DNA of 64,000 nt, taken from NCBI GenBank assembly GCA_963756895.1, contig CAVWPI010000011.1, positions 434,001 through 498,000 of the forward strand, in the 5' to 3' direction. The number at the start of each line of letters is the position of its first letter. Position 1 is the stretch's first letter. Of the stretch, positions 8,115 through 17,542 are shown in pieces. Under the pieces are notes generated by a model. The model had not been told where the DNA came from, searched no databases, and saw only the letters and a list, made by a program, of their open reading frames with translations. Origin of the DNA: DASUAS01 sp963756895. GTDB taxonomy: Bacteria > Actinomycetota > Acidimicrobiia > IMCC26256 > DASPTH01. Both the position numbers and the translations under genes were made by a program.

Positions 8115-9527
8115 CTACCGGTCGAACACCTCGTCGACCCAGTCCCAGCACGCCTCGTTGCTCACCTGGGGCGACATCGGACCGCAGTGGTACTGCGCGC
8201 CGTTCACCGACGTGAACTCGACGAACTTCCGCCGCTTCGCCTTGGTCAGCCCGTCGTAGAGCGTCTTCCCCTCGGTGGTGAAGTCGACGTCGCCCTCGTA
8301 CTGCGTCACCAGGATGGGCGACGTGATCTTGTCGAGCTCGTCGAGGATGTCGAACTCGAGGATCGCCTTCGCCACGGGCGCGACGTCGGTGACCAGCTCG
8401 CCGCGCATGGCCGCGTCGTGCGCGTCCTTGGTGAAGATCTCGAAGGTCTTCATCAGGTTGAACTTCTGGTCGGGCGTCGCGCCGGGCACGACGGTCGCGT
8501 TCCACGCCGAGTTGACCGCCTCGGGCGTGGCGCCGTGGAGGATGTCGCGGATGATCGGCGGGTAGTTGAGCACCGACTTGACCGACCCTGGGTCGGCGAC
8601 GACGGCGCCGAGCCGACGGTCGTGCGCGGCCGCGCGCGGCACCAGCAGGCCGCCGAAGCTGATCCCGCGGATCGCGACCTGGTCGAGGTTCACGTCGGTG
8701 CGGGTCTCGAGGTGGTCGACGATCGGCGAGATCGACGTTCTGCCAGTCGGAGCGGAACGGCACGTTGTGCAGGAACAGCTGCGAACCCTGCCCGGGACCC
8801 TCGAAGATCACCACGTTGTACCCGCGCTCGAGTGCGGCGAGGCCACCCTGCGGGAGCATGTCGACGTTCTGGCCGTCGCTGCCGTTGTTCATGATGACGG
8901 TCGGCCGACGCTGCGCCGCCGCTCGCCGGCTTCACGAACCACGCCGGCAGCGTCCCGCCGTCGTACGCGGATCTCGATCTGCTCGGGCCGCGTCTTCATC
9001 AGCTTCATGCCAGCGACGAACATGTCGTCCATCGCGGTGTACACGTCGGCCTCGGCGTCGGGCGTCGACGTGCCGAGCACCCAGTAGAGGGCCTGCGCGT
9101 AGTACTTGGCGGCGCGGATGAACCGCGACTGCGCGGTGACGAGGTGCTTGGCCCGCGCGCTTCGAGGGCGGACTCCTGCAGGCGGTTCGCCTGCGCGACG
9201 AACGCATCGAAGAGGGACTGGTAGCTGGCGCCGCCCGGCGCGGCGTTCGCCGCTGCGACCACTGCGATCACCTCGCCGCACACGGAGTTCAGCCCGGCTT
9301 CGCCGATCCCGAACAGGGTCTGGAAGTTGAGGTCCGCTTGCGAGAAGAGCTGGAACGTGCCGGTGCCGAGCGTGCCGGTGCCCGACGCGAGCGGGATCGT
9401 GGACGGCGTAGCGCCGGTGCCGCCTTCGGCCGCGCCGGCTACGCCCGTTCCGAGCCGTGGTCAACACGAGCGCCGCCGCGCCCGTACCCATGGAGGCCAG
9501 GAGCGCGCGACGGGACATCTCGTTCAT
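8115..9527 (-). CDS. Tat-exported alpha/beta hydrolase (several frame breaks)
   Basis: About 470 residues once at least five frame changes (near 9455, 9165, 8975, 8925 and 8735) are repaired. The N-terminus has a twin-arginine signal (MSRRALLASMGTGAAALVLT), so the product should be exported folded. A helical region follows (CGEVIAVVAAANAAPGG ... YYAQALYWVLGTSTPDAEAD), then the hydrolase core: NVVIFEGPGQGSQLF, the nucleophile elbow GISFGG, an acid in TQYEGDVDF and the histidine in QYHCGPM. The build resembles large acyl-peptidase/2,6-dihydroxypseudooxynicotine hydrolase-like enzymes with a helical N-terminal cap. The substrate is unknown. The density of indels here is the highest of the first 10 kb. 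Confidence 0.7.
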
Positions 9528-9608
9528 GCAAGCGCTATCGGACCGGAGCCGGGGTCCCTTGACGTTCGGACGCGATACGTTGCCGCGAGCCGCACGAAAG
9601 GGAGCCGC

Positions 9609-10718
9609 GTGAGCTACGAGAGCCAGGTGGAGCCGATCAAGCTGGGCTATCTCTTCGACTTCAAGCTGCCCGACGGCTTCCCGCAGGAGCAGCGCGACGA
9701 CCTGATGCTGCCGTTCCAGCTCGTGTTCGCCGACGGTCTGGAACAGGGGTTGCTCGACCGACCGGTGGAGATCGTGTTCCGGGAGGTCGAGGGACTCCCG
9801 AAGGGCAGTGTCAAGGCGGTGATCGACGCGTACGCCGAGCTCGTCGACGAGGGTTGCCTCGCGGTGTTCGGACCGGCGATCACCGACAACGCGGTGCCGA
9901 CCCGCGAGGCGATCGAACGGCGCTTCCAGCTGCCGACGATCAGCGTCTGCGGGGCCGAGGAATGGCTGGGCGAGTGGACGTTCGCGCTGCCGCAGGGTTC
10001 CATGACCGACGAACCGATCTACTGGGCGAAGCTGCTCGCCGAGCGCGGGCTCACCGAGGTCGGTGTGCTCATCGAGGGTTCGCTCATCGGCGAGTCGTAC
10101 GCGCGGAACTTCCGCAAGGCGTGCCTCGCGAACGGGATCCGGGTGGTGGCGGAGGAGCGCATCGCCCAGACCGCGCAGGACGTCGGCGGCGCGGTGCGGC
10201 GGGTGCGCGACGCGGACGCCGCCGCGATCGTGCACTGCGGTTTCGGGTTCGGTCTCGTGCAGGTCAACCCGGCGCTGCGCGAGCTCGGATGGGATCCGCC
10301 GCGCTTCATGGGGACCGCGTTCGAGAACGCGTGGATTAACCCGGTGATGTGGCAGGCGATCGTCGGCTGGACCGGGCTCGACCAGTACGACGAGGGGAAC
10401 CCGGTGGGCCAGCAGTTCCTCGACCGGTTCGAAACCGCAACCGGCCGCCGACCGCAGTACTGCGCGCCGGTCGTCAACCGCGATCTCGCCACCGTGTTCC
10501 TGCACGCGTTCGCCGACGCACATCCCCTCACACCCCGCGGCGTCCAGCAGGCGCTCGAACGGGTGAAGATGGTGCCGGCGGCCTCGGGGGCTCCGGGCAC
10601 CCACCTGTCGTTCGGCCAGTGGACCCGCCGGGGCTGGATGGGCGCGGGCTACCTGGTGGCGCGCGAGCTCGACGCCGACGGCGTGACCTCGCGCCTCGTC
10701 GGTCGCTTCGGGTCGTAG
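9609..10718 (+). CDS. Branched-chain amino-acid-type substrate-binding protein without signal peptide
   Basis: 369 residues, intact. Periplasmic-binding-protein type I fold (Leu/Ile/Val-binding, Peripla_BP_6): KLGYLFDFKLP at the start, FREVEGLPKGSVKAVIDAYAE, VFGPAITDNAVPTRE, VCGAEEWLGEW and GVLIEGSLIGESYARNF. GTG 9609 is preceded by AAAGGGAG at good distance. No hydrophobic signal sequence or lipobox lies before the first strand, so this copy should be cytoplasmic, like the amide sensor AmiC, rather than a transporter partner. No permease or ATPase gene is adjacent. A strong hairpin follows the stop. Confidence 0.78.
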   Translation: MSYESQVEPIKLGYLFDFKLPDGFPQEQRDDLMLPFQLVFADGLEQGLLDRPVEIVFREVEGLPKGSVKAVIDAYAELVDEGCLAVFGPAITDNAVPTREAIERRFQLPTISVCGAEEWLGEWTFALPQGSMTDEPIYWAKLLAERGLTEVGVLIEGSLIGESYARNFRKACLANGIRVVAEERIAQTAQDVGGAVRRVRDADAAAIVHCGFGFGLVQVNPALRELGWDPPRFMGTAFENAWINPVMWQAIVGWTGLDQYDEGNPVGQQFLDRFETATGRRPQYCAPVVNRDLATVFLHAFADAHPLTPRGVQQALERVKMVPAASGAPGTHLSFGQWTRRGWMGAGYLVARELDADGVTSRLVGRFGS

Positions 10719-10740
10719 AACGGGATGGGATTGGTACGGC

Positions 10741-10773
10741 CGGGCGAGTGCGGGCTTCGCCCGTGCTCGCCCG
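10741..10773 (+). terminator. Strong hairpin after the substrate-binding protein gene
   Basis: 15-base arms at 10741-10755 and 10759-10773 pair fully when two G-U pairs are allowed, around a three-base TTC loop (arm CGGGCGAGTGCGGGC). There is no T-run, so it may act as a stabiliser or Rho-assisted terminator. A second smaller hairpin (GCACGG ... CCGTGC, 10777-10794) follows and contains the GGAGCGAGC word seen in repeats elsewhere in the window. Confidence 0.6.
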
Positions 10774-10851
10774 TTGGCACGGAGCGAGCCGTGCGAGCGA
10801 TCGGGGAAGTGGTAGGGGTCTTGGTAATCGCAACGACGACAGGAGCACGTG

Positions 10852-11679
10852 ATGAAGGCTGATGCGTTCCGGTACGACGGCAAGCGCGCGGTGGTGGTGG
10901 GGGGCGCGACGGGCATGGGTGCGGCCGTGGCCGAGCTCGTGCAGGATCTCGGCGCCGAGGTCGTGGTGATGGACTTCGCGCCGGTCATGCTCGCCGGAGC
11001 CAAGGCGATCAACTTGGATCTGCGCGACAAGGCGAGCATCGACGCCGCGCTCGACGAGTGTGGCGGTCCGATCCACGCGCTCTTCTCGTGCGCCGGCGTC
11101 GCCGACGGCACCGCGGGCATCGAGAAGATCAATTTCATCGGGCACCGCCACCTCATCGACCGTGCCATCGCGCAGGGTTCCCTCGGCCGCGGGAGCGCCA
11201 TCGGGTTCATCTCGTCGACCGCCGGCCTCGGCTGGCGCAAGCACCTCGACGAGGTGAAGGCGTACCTCGAGGCCGCGCCCGACTTCGACTCCGCGGTTGC
11301 CTGGATCGAGGCCAACCCCGACAAGGCGAGCTACACGTGGAGCAAGCAGTCGATCAACGTCTACGTGCAGAGCCACGCGCTGGAGCTGCTGAAGCAGGGC
11401 ATCCGGGTGAACGCGATCTTGCCCGGGCCCACCGACACGCCGCTCGCCCGCGCCAACGCCGAGACCTGGCTCGGCTTCGGCACCGACTATCGCGGCGACG
11501 CGGGGATCGAGGCGTCACGACCGGACGAGCAGGCGGGTCCACTCGTGTTCCTCTGCAGTGACGCGGCGTCGCACGTGAGCGGCGAGATCCTGATCGTCGA
11601 CGCCGGCTTCACCGGCTCCGGCGTCACCGGCGCCTACGAGACCGCGGCGATGGCCGTGGAATTCATGGAGAACATGTAG
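10852..11679 (+). CDS. SDR-family oxidoreductase (3-alpha-HSD-like)
   Basis: 275 residues, intact. Cofactor motif GGATGMG at about residue 16, VVVMDFAPVM for the second strand, the short NLDLRD segment, FSCAGVADG, the serine in GFISSTAGLGW and the active-site Y-x3-K in YTWSKQS. The extended loop between strand 5 and the Tyr, and the ending ILIVDAGFTGSG, resemble the 3-alpha-hydroxysteroid/coniferyl-alcohol dehydrogenase branch of the family. ATG 10852 is chosen over the overlapping GTG 10849 because AGGAG at 10841 is then six bases away. Converges with the YCII gene across a perfect terminator hairpin. Confidence 0.85.
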   Translation: MKADAFRYDGKRAVVVGGATGMGAAVAELVQDLGAEVVVMDFAPVMLAGAKAINLDLRDKASIDAALDECGGPIHALFSCAGVADGTAGIEKINFIGHRHLIDRAIAQGSLGRGSAIGFISSTAGLGWRKHLDEVKAYLEAAPDFDSAVAWIEANPDKASYTWSKQSINVYVQSHALELLKQGIRVNAILPGPTDTPLARANAETWLGFGTDYRGDAGIEASRPDEQAGPLVFLCSDAASHVSGEILIVDAGFTGSGVTGAYETAAMAVEFMENM

Positions 11680-11684
11680 ACGGA

Positions 11685-11715
11685 CTGCCCGCGACGATCG
11701 TCTCGTCGCGGGCAG
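11685..11715. terminator. Bidirectional hairpin between convergent genes
   Basis: Perfect 13-bp arms (CTGCCCGCGACGA and its complement at 11685-11697 and 11703-11715) with a five-base loop, placed between the stops of the SDR (11679) and the YCII gene (11728). It can end transcription from both sides. Confidence 0.75.
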
Positions 11716-11727
11716 CGCGTCGTCCGA

Positions 11728-12090
11728 TCACCAGTACTTCGCCATCGGGCGGATCTCGATGGCACCGCCGAGGCGGGCCGCCGGGATGCGTGCAGCGAGC
11801 GCGATCGCGGCATCGATGTCCTCGGCTTCGAAGACGAGGTAGCCACCGACGGCTCCGTCGGTGCCGAGGTGGGCGCCCTCCCGCACGTCCACACTGCCGT
11901 CCTTCACCACGACGGTGCGCGCGTCGGAGGCGAGCCCGAGCGGGGGACCCGTCGTGACGCCGGGGGTCTGGTTGAGTGCTCCGTAGTCGGCGTAGACCTG
12001 GGTCTGCTCCTCCTTCGGCAGCGTCTCCCACTCGTCGGTGCCGGGCAGGGGAGTGGTGCCCTGGTAGATCATCAATGCGAACTGTTCCAT
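11728..12090 (-). CDS. YCII-related domain protein
   Basis: 120 residues, YCII/DGPF-like dimeric alpha-beta fold: FALMIYQGTTPLPGTDEWE, EEQTQVYADYGALNQTPGV, VVVKDGSVDVREGAHLGTDG, VGGYLVFEAEDIDAAIALAA, AIEIRPMAKYW. The usual DGPF motif is replaced by ahLGTDGAVGG. Proteins of this type sit next to ECF sigma factor genes and are thought to be enzymes or sensors linked to them; a sigma factor gene lies just upstream. ATG 12090 is preceded by AAGGA. A promoter resembling the sigma gene's own (CGTCACA-N16-CGAC) is about 50 bases upstream. Confidence 0.8.
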   Translation of the reverse strand: MEQFALMIYQGTTPLPGTDEWETLPKEEQTQVYADYGALNQTPGVTTGPPLGLASDARTVVVKDGSVDVREGAHLGTDGAVGGYLVFEAEDIDAAIALAARIPAARLGGAIEIRPMAKYW

Positions 12091-12140
12091 GGTGTTGTCC
12101 TTCGTCGGGATGCAGTGCATCGGTGTGTGTTCACCTCTGT

Positions 12141-12167
12141 GTCGCATTCCGAGCGCGAGATGTGACG
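12141..12167 (-). promoter_or_regulatory. Putative ECF sigma-dependent promoter of the YCII gene
   Basis: On the minus strand CGTCACA (12167-12161), a 16-base spacer, then CGAC (12144-12141). It matches the element in front of the sigma gene (TGTCACG-N16-CGAC) at five of seven -35 bases with the same spacer and -10, and is close to the published ECF41 promoter type (TGTCACA/CGTC). Confidence 0.55.
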
Positions 12168-12189
12168 CGCCTGGCCAAGAAGAAGACGG

Positions 12190-13062
12190 TCAGTCGAGGG
12201 TCACGATGTCGAGCTCGCGGATGCGCTCGTCGTCGCCGGTGACGTCGATGGCCACGATGCGGTCGTCGCGCACCGTGAACTGCACTACGCCGCGGATCTG
12301 ACCACCGGGCGCCCACACGAACGCGGCGACGCCGTCGACGATCGCGAGGGTCGCGTTCCGCGCGCCGCCGGACAGCGCGCTGGCGACCGCCTCGGCTCCG
12401 TGCGTCGCCCGCAGCGAACCCATCGAGACCGCCGCCGAGTCGGGGAGCAGCACGACGTCGGGGTCGAGCAGCTGCATGAGCGCGTCGAAGTCCCCACCAC
12501 GCGCGGCGCGGAGGAACGCGTCGACGACGTCGCGCTGGCGCACGAGGTCGAGGCGCCCGTCGGGCGTGCTGCCCTGCAGCCGGCGGCGGGCCCGGCTCGC
12601 GAGCTGGCGCGACGCATCCGGGGTACGCCCGAGGATGTCGGCGACACCGTCGAACGGCACGCCGAACACGTCGTGGAGCACGAACGCCACCCGCTCCGCG
12701 GGCCCGAGGCGGTCGAGCACCACCATGAGCGCGGTGCCCACCGACTCGGCCAGGAGCGCCTCGTCGAGCGGATCCGCGGCGTCGTCCACGGCAGGAACGG
12801 CGCCGTTCGCCAGGTCGTCGACGGGGTCCTCGGGGCGCGCGCTCCGGGCGCGCAACCGGTCGAGGCACACGCGACCGACCACGGTCGTGAGGAGCCCGCC
12901 GACGTTCTCGATCTCGTTCGGGTCGTTGCGCCGGAGTCGGAGCCACGTCTCCTGCACCGCGTCGTCGGCCTCGGCGTGCGAGCCGAGCATGCGGTATGCC
13001 AGCGCGTGGAGCCGGGGTCGGCTCTCCTCGAAGCGTGCGGTCAGCCAGTCGTCGTCGTGCAT
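12190..13062 (-). CDS. ECF RNA polymerase sigma factor with SnoaL-like C-terminal domain
   Basis: 290 residues, intact. Region sigma-2 covers residues about 10-75 (LHALAYRMLGSHAEADDAVQ, ETWLRLRR); sigma-4 about 105-165 (LDRLGPAERVAFVLHDVFG, DILGRTPDASRQLASRARRR). The last 110 residues form a SnoaL/NTF2-like domain (VVDAFLRAARGGDFDALMQL ... VVQFTVRDDRIVAIDVTG). This fused domain replaces an anti-sigma factor in ECF41 (SigJ-like) and related groups. The classical DGGGR and NPDKL signatures are changed here, so it is a divergent member. ATG 13062 with AAGGA. Its own gene and the YCII gene carry matching promoters, which suggests self-activation. Confidence 0.85.
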   Translation of the reverse strand: MHDDDWLTARFEESRPRLHALAYRMLGSHAEADDAVQETWLRLRRNDPNEIENVGGLLTTVVGRVCLDRLRARSARPEDPVDDLANGAVPAVDDAADPLDEALLAESVGTALMVVLDRLGPAERVAFVLHDVFGVPFDGVADILGRTPDASRQLASRARRRLQGSTPDGRLDLVRQRDVVDAFLRAARGGDFDALMQLLDPDVVLLPDSAAVSMGSLRATHGAEAVASALSGGARNATLAIVDGVAAFVWAPGGQIRGVVQFTVRDDRIVAIDVTGDDERIRELDIVTLD

Positions 13063-13111
13063 CGGTGTGTTCCTTCTCGTGCTGTTCCCGGGCTGGTGCT
13101 TCCACCAACCT

Positions 13112-13138
13112 GTCGTCGCCGGCGACCCGAACGTGACA
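13112..13138 (-). promoter_or_regulatory. Putative autoregulated ECF promoter of the sigma gene
   Basis: On the minus strand TGTCACG (13138-13132), 16-base spacer, CGAC (13115-13112), about 50 bases before the sigma factor start. Fits the ECF41-type promoter and repeats in front of the YCII gene. Confidence 0.6.
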
Positions 13139-13187
13139 GCCGTTTTCTCCAGGGATTCCGGGACGATCGCGACGGTAGAGTGCCCAG

Positions 13188-14923
13188 ATGATCGACCCGG
13201 TGCTCCTCGCGGTCGACGACGACGTCGACACCCTCCGAGACATCGACGAAACGCTCCGCGACCGCTACGGGCGCCACTACCGCGTCGAGTGCCTGCGGTC
13301 ACCCCTCGACGCGCGCGACCGGCTGGTGGCGCTGGCCGAGGCCGGGGAGGACGTCGCCATCGTGCTCGCCGGGCAGTGGCTCGACGGCATGACCGGGAGT
13401 GATCTTCTCGACGAGACCCGCCGACTCCATCCGCACGCCAAGCGCACGCTGCTGATCCACTGGGGTCAGTGGGGCGACCCGGCGACCGGTGAGGCGATCT
13501 TCGACGCCATCGCGCGCGCCCGCATCGATCACTACGTGATCCGCCCCACGCCACCGCCCGACGAGCTGTTCCACCACGCGATCACCGAGATGCTGCTCGA
13601 GTGGGCCGAATCGCAGCGCCAGTCGCCGCACACCATCCACATCATCGGCCAATCGTGGGAAGGACGGGCGTACGAGCTGCGCCAGGTGCTCGGGCGGTGC
13701 GCGATGCCGCACACGTTCTCGCTCGCCGACTCCCCCGCGGGTCGGGAGCTCGTCGAGCAGACGCATGCCGTCGAGGGTGGGTTCCCGCTCGTGATCTTCC
13801 CGGACGGCACCGTGCTGCGCGACCCGACGAACTCCGAGCTGGTGGAGGCGTCGGGTTCACCCGTCGACCCGCGCAGCACCGAGTTCGATCTCGTCATCGT
13901 GGGCGCCGGGCCGGCGGGGTTGTCTGCCGCGGTGTACGGCACGTCCGAGGGGTTCAACACGCTGGTCGTCGACCAGGGCGGCATCGGAGGCCAGGCCACA
14001 TCGAGCTCGTTGATCCGCAACTACCTCGGGTTCCCGCGCGGCGTCAGCGGCCGGCGCCTCGCCCAGTCCGCGCACCAGCAGGCGTGGGTCTTCGGCGCCC
14101 AGTTCTCGTTCATGCAGTTCGTCACGATGTTGCGCCGCGACGACGACGGTCTCTCGGTCGACCTGTCCGAGAGCGGGCGCATCCGCGCCCGCGCGGTGTT
14201 GCTCGCCACCGGCGCCGAGTACCAGCGCCTCGGCATCCCCGAGCTCGAGGCGCTCAACGGCGCGGGCGTGTACTACGGCGGCACCGGGTCCGAGGCGTCG
14301 GTGATGACCGACCGTGAGGTGTTCGTCGCGGGCGGCGCGAACTCCGCCGGCCAGGCCGCCATGCACCTGGCGCGCTACGCCAAGCAGGTCACGCTCGTCG
14401 TGCGCGGCGACTCGATCCGGGCGGGCATGTCGCAGTACCTCGTCGGTCAGGTGGAGGCCACGCCCCGGCTCGACGTCAGGGTCAACACCGATGTCGTGGG
14501 TGGTGGCGGGACGCGCGGCTCGAGCATCTCGTGCTGCGCAACCGTGCCACCGGCGACGACGAGACCGTGCGCGCCGACGGCCTGTTCGTCATGATCGGCG
14601 CGCGGCCCCACACCGGGTGGCTGCCCGACTCGGTCGCGCGCGACGACCAGGGTTTCATCCTCACCGGCTCCGACCTCACCGGGAACGATGCGTGGCCGCT
14701 CGAGCGTCCACCGCTCTTGTTGGAGACCAGCATGCCCGGTGTCCTCGCGGCCGGTGACGTGCGCCACACGGCCGTGCGGCGGGTCGCGTCTGCAGTCGGC
14801 GAGGGCTCGGTCGCAGTGCAGCTGCTCCACCGCCTGTTCGAGCTCGAACATCTCCACCCGCGGGCGGGTGAAGCCCGCGTCGCTCTGAGCGACGCACGCG
14901 CTCCGGCGCCCGATCCGTGCTGA
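13188..14923 (+). CDS. Receiver domain / thioredoxin-fold / thioredoxin reductase-like fusion (one frame break)
   Basis: About 578 residues. N-terminal response-regulator-like region (residues about 1-125: LLAVDDDVDTLRDIDETL, AIVLAGQWLDGMTGSDLL; the usual phospho-Asp position reads LAGQ, so phosphorylation is doubtful). The middle domain about 145-225 has a thioredoxin-like look (HTIHIIGQSWEGRAYEL ... FPLVIFPDGTVLRDP). From about 230 comes a flavoprotein like thioredoxin reductase (VIVGAGPAGLSAAVYGTSEG, GQATSSSLIRNYLGFP, FVAGGANSAGQAAMHLA, MPGVLAAGDVR). The redox CxxC of true thioredoxin reductases is missing; the equivalent place reads VYYGGTGSEA. A frame change at about 14510 must be corrected. 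Overlaps the next gene by seven bases. Probably a redox or signalling flavoprotein rather than a thioredoxin reductase. Confidence 0.8.
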
Positions 14924-17470
14924 AGGTCGCCCTGCACGGGGTGCTGGCGCGCAAGTTCCGGCTCGCCCTCACCGCGACTGCGGTCCTGCTCGGCGTCATG
15001 TTCGTCACCACGACCTACGTGCTGACCGACACGCTCGACGCGTCGTTCACGCGGGTGTTCGAGCAGTCGCTGTCCGATGTCGACGTGGTCGTGCGAGCGG
15101 CGCCGGTGCGCGGCGACGACGACCGGGGCCGAATGCCCGAATCCGCCGTCGACCAGGTGCGCGGGATCGACGGCGTGGCGACCGCGAACGGGTTCGTGCA
15201 GGGCTACGCACAGCTCGTCGGGCGGGACGGCGGTGCGGTCGACAAGGGCGTGTCCTCGGCCGGCGTGACGTTCGTGGGCGGGCGCGAGCGCGGGCCGATG
15301 CTGCTCGTGGAAGACGGGGAGGCTCGCAGCCGCGCACCGCGGGGTGCCGACGAGTTGGTGGTCGACATCGACACCGCGCGCGCCGCCGGGTTCCACGTCG
15401 GCGACACCGTCGACGTGCTGTCGGCGGGTCCGCGCCGGACGTTCGACCTGGTGGGCGTGTTCCGGCTCGGCGACGCCGACACCGGTCCGTTCGCGTTCCT
15501 CGCCTTCGACCTCCCCACGTCCCAGGAGATCGCGGCGGCCGCCGGCCGACTCGACGCGGTGTACGTGCGCAGCGATCCCGGGGTGTCCGCCGCCGAGCTC
15601 CGGCGCTCGCTGCGCGCGGGCCTCGGTCCTGGGTACGACGTGTTGGACCCCGAACAGATCGTGCGCAGCGACAACCAGGACGTCGGCGAGTTCGTCAACC
15701 TCCTCACCGGCCTGCTGCTCGGCTTCGCGGCGCTCGGCGTCGTCGTCGGCGCGTTCATCATCTTCAACACCTTCACGATCCTGGTGACCCAGCGCACGCA
15801 CGAGCTCGGGTTGCTGCGCGCGATGGGGGCATCGCGGCGGCAGGTCATCACGTCGGTCGTCGTGGAAGCGGGCGTCGTCGGCGCGCTCGCGTCCGCCGCG
15901 GGCGTGCTGCTCGGCGTGGTGGTCGCGCGACTGCTCATGTCGCTGGTCGACTCCCTCGGGTTCCGCATCCCGAGCGGAAGCGTGGTGGTCCAGCCGCGCA
16001 CCGTCGTGCTGGCGGTCGTGGTGGGGTTGGTGGTCACCGTGGGCGCCGCGCTCTGGCCCGCGATCCGCGCGTCGCGCATTCCTCCGGTGGCGGCGATCGG
16101 GGATCTCCCCGAGGCCCGGGTCGAGACGTTCCGCCGGCGCACGGTCGTCGGGCTCCTGCTGCTGAGCGCGGGGATCCCGGTGCTCCTGGTCGGCATCTCC
16201 CGCGCGCAGGAAGCCGAGGACGCGTTGGACGAGCTGCCGTTGGTCGGACTGGGCGCGCTCCTCCTCTTCTTCGGCGTCGTGGTGCTCCTCGCGGTGTTTC
16301 GCGCGTCCGCTGGCACGCGGGTTCGGCGTGCCCGTGCGTGCGGCCGCAGGCATCCCCGGTGCGATTGCGCGCGGCAACGCGATGCGCAACCCGCGCCGCA
16401 CCGCGGCCACCGCCAGCGCGCTGGTGATCGGCCTCGCACTGGTGGCGATGGTCGCCGTGCTCGGGGAGTCGGCCAAGGCGCAGATCGACGCGTCCGACTC
16501 CAACGTCCGCGCCGAGCTCGTGCTCGACACCACGCAGTTCACCGGGTTCTCACCCGAGGTCATCGACCGGGTGGAGGCGCTGCCCGAGGTGAAGAGCGCG
16601 GTCGGCTTCCACTTCGGGCGGATCCCGATCGAGGGTCAGCGCGAGCGGATCATCGGCATGAACGGCAGCGGCCTCGCCGACGCGTTCGACCTGCAGCTGG
16701 AGCCGGGGTCGACGGCGGACATCGGGACCGACGGGATCCTCGTCTCACGTGAGGAGGCGTCGGAGTTCGGCTGGGCGATCGGCGACACCGTCTCGTTGTC
16801 GTTCCCCCTCGGCGACCGTGCCGTCCGCGTCGTAGGCGTGTACGGCGCCGACGACGTCTCGTTCGGCTCGCCGGTCTTCGTGTCGCGCGAGCTGTTCCGC
16901 ACCTCGGTCCCGGAAGCCGACCTCGACTACCGCGCCTACGTGTCGGTCGCGCCGGGTGTCTCCGTGCGCACGGCGAAGGCCGCGGTCGAGCGCGAGATCG
17001 GGCGCGACTTCCCGAACATCGAGGTGCAGACCCAGGACGAGGCCCGCGACGCCGAGGCCGACCTGGTCGACCAGTTCCTCGGTGTGCTGGTCGCGCTGCT
17101 CTTCCTCTCCGAGGCGATCGCGGTCCTCGGCATCGTGAACACGCTGGCCCTGTCCGTGCACGAGCGCACCCACGAGATCGGGATGTTGCGCGCGGTGGGC
17201 ATGACCCGTCGGCAGCTGCGCCGGTCGGTGCGCTGGGAGTCGGTGATCATCGCCGCCATCGGAGGCACCGTCGGCCTCGCGCTCGGGCTGGTGTGGGCGT
17301 GGGCGTTCACGTCGGCGCTGGAGACCGAGGACCTCTTCCTGCTGCGCGTGCCGCTCGGACGCATCGCCCTCCTCGCGGCCCTCTCGCTGGTGGCCGGAGC
17401 GATCGCGGCGGTGATCCCGGCCTGGCGGGCGTCGCGTCTCCAGATCTTCGACGCCATCGGCCGCGAGTGA
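14917..17470 (+). CDS. FtsX/MacB-type ABC transporter permease (one frame break)
   Basis: About 850 residues: the double-module permease of the LolE/MacB superfamily. Each half has an N-terminal membrane helix, a large extracellular domain and three-helix FtsX units: RLALTATAVLLGVMFVTTTY at the start, FIIFNTFTILVTQRTHELGL and LLRAMGASRRQVI near residues 280-310, then RTAATASALVIGLALVAMVA, NTLALSVHERTHEIGMLRAV and IPAWRASRLQIFDAIGRE at the end. GTG 14917 overlaps the stop of the upstream gene. A frame change at about 16310 splits the two halves. Such permeases need an ATP-binding subunit, usually adjacent; none is in the window. Likely exports lipids or peptides or supports cell-wall enzymes. 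Confidence 0.85.
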
Positions 17471-17542
17471 CACACCCTCCAGCCAGTTCCGGAGGGCGGA
17501 CTAGCGTCGTGGCGTTCACGACAGCAATCGAGGAGACCCGCC

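Noticed and set aside
13188..14923. Classical thioredoxin reductase
   Set aside because: The redox CxxC is absent and the N-terminal modules are extra; called thioredoxin-reductase-like only.
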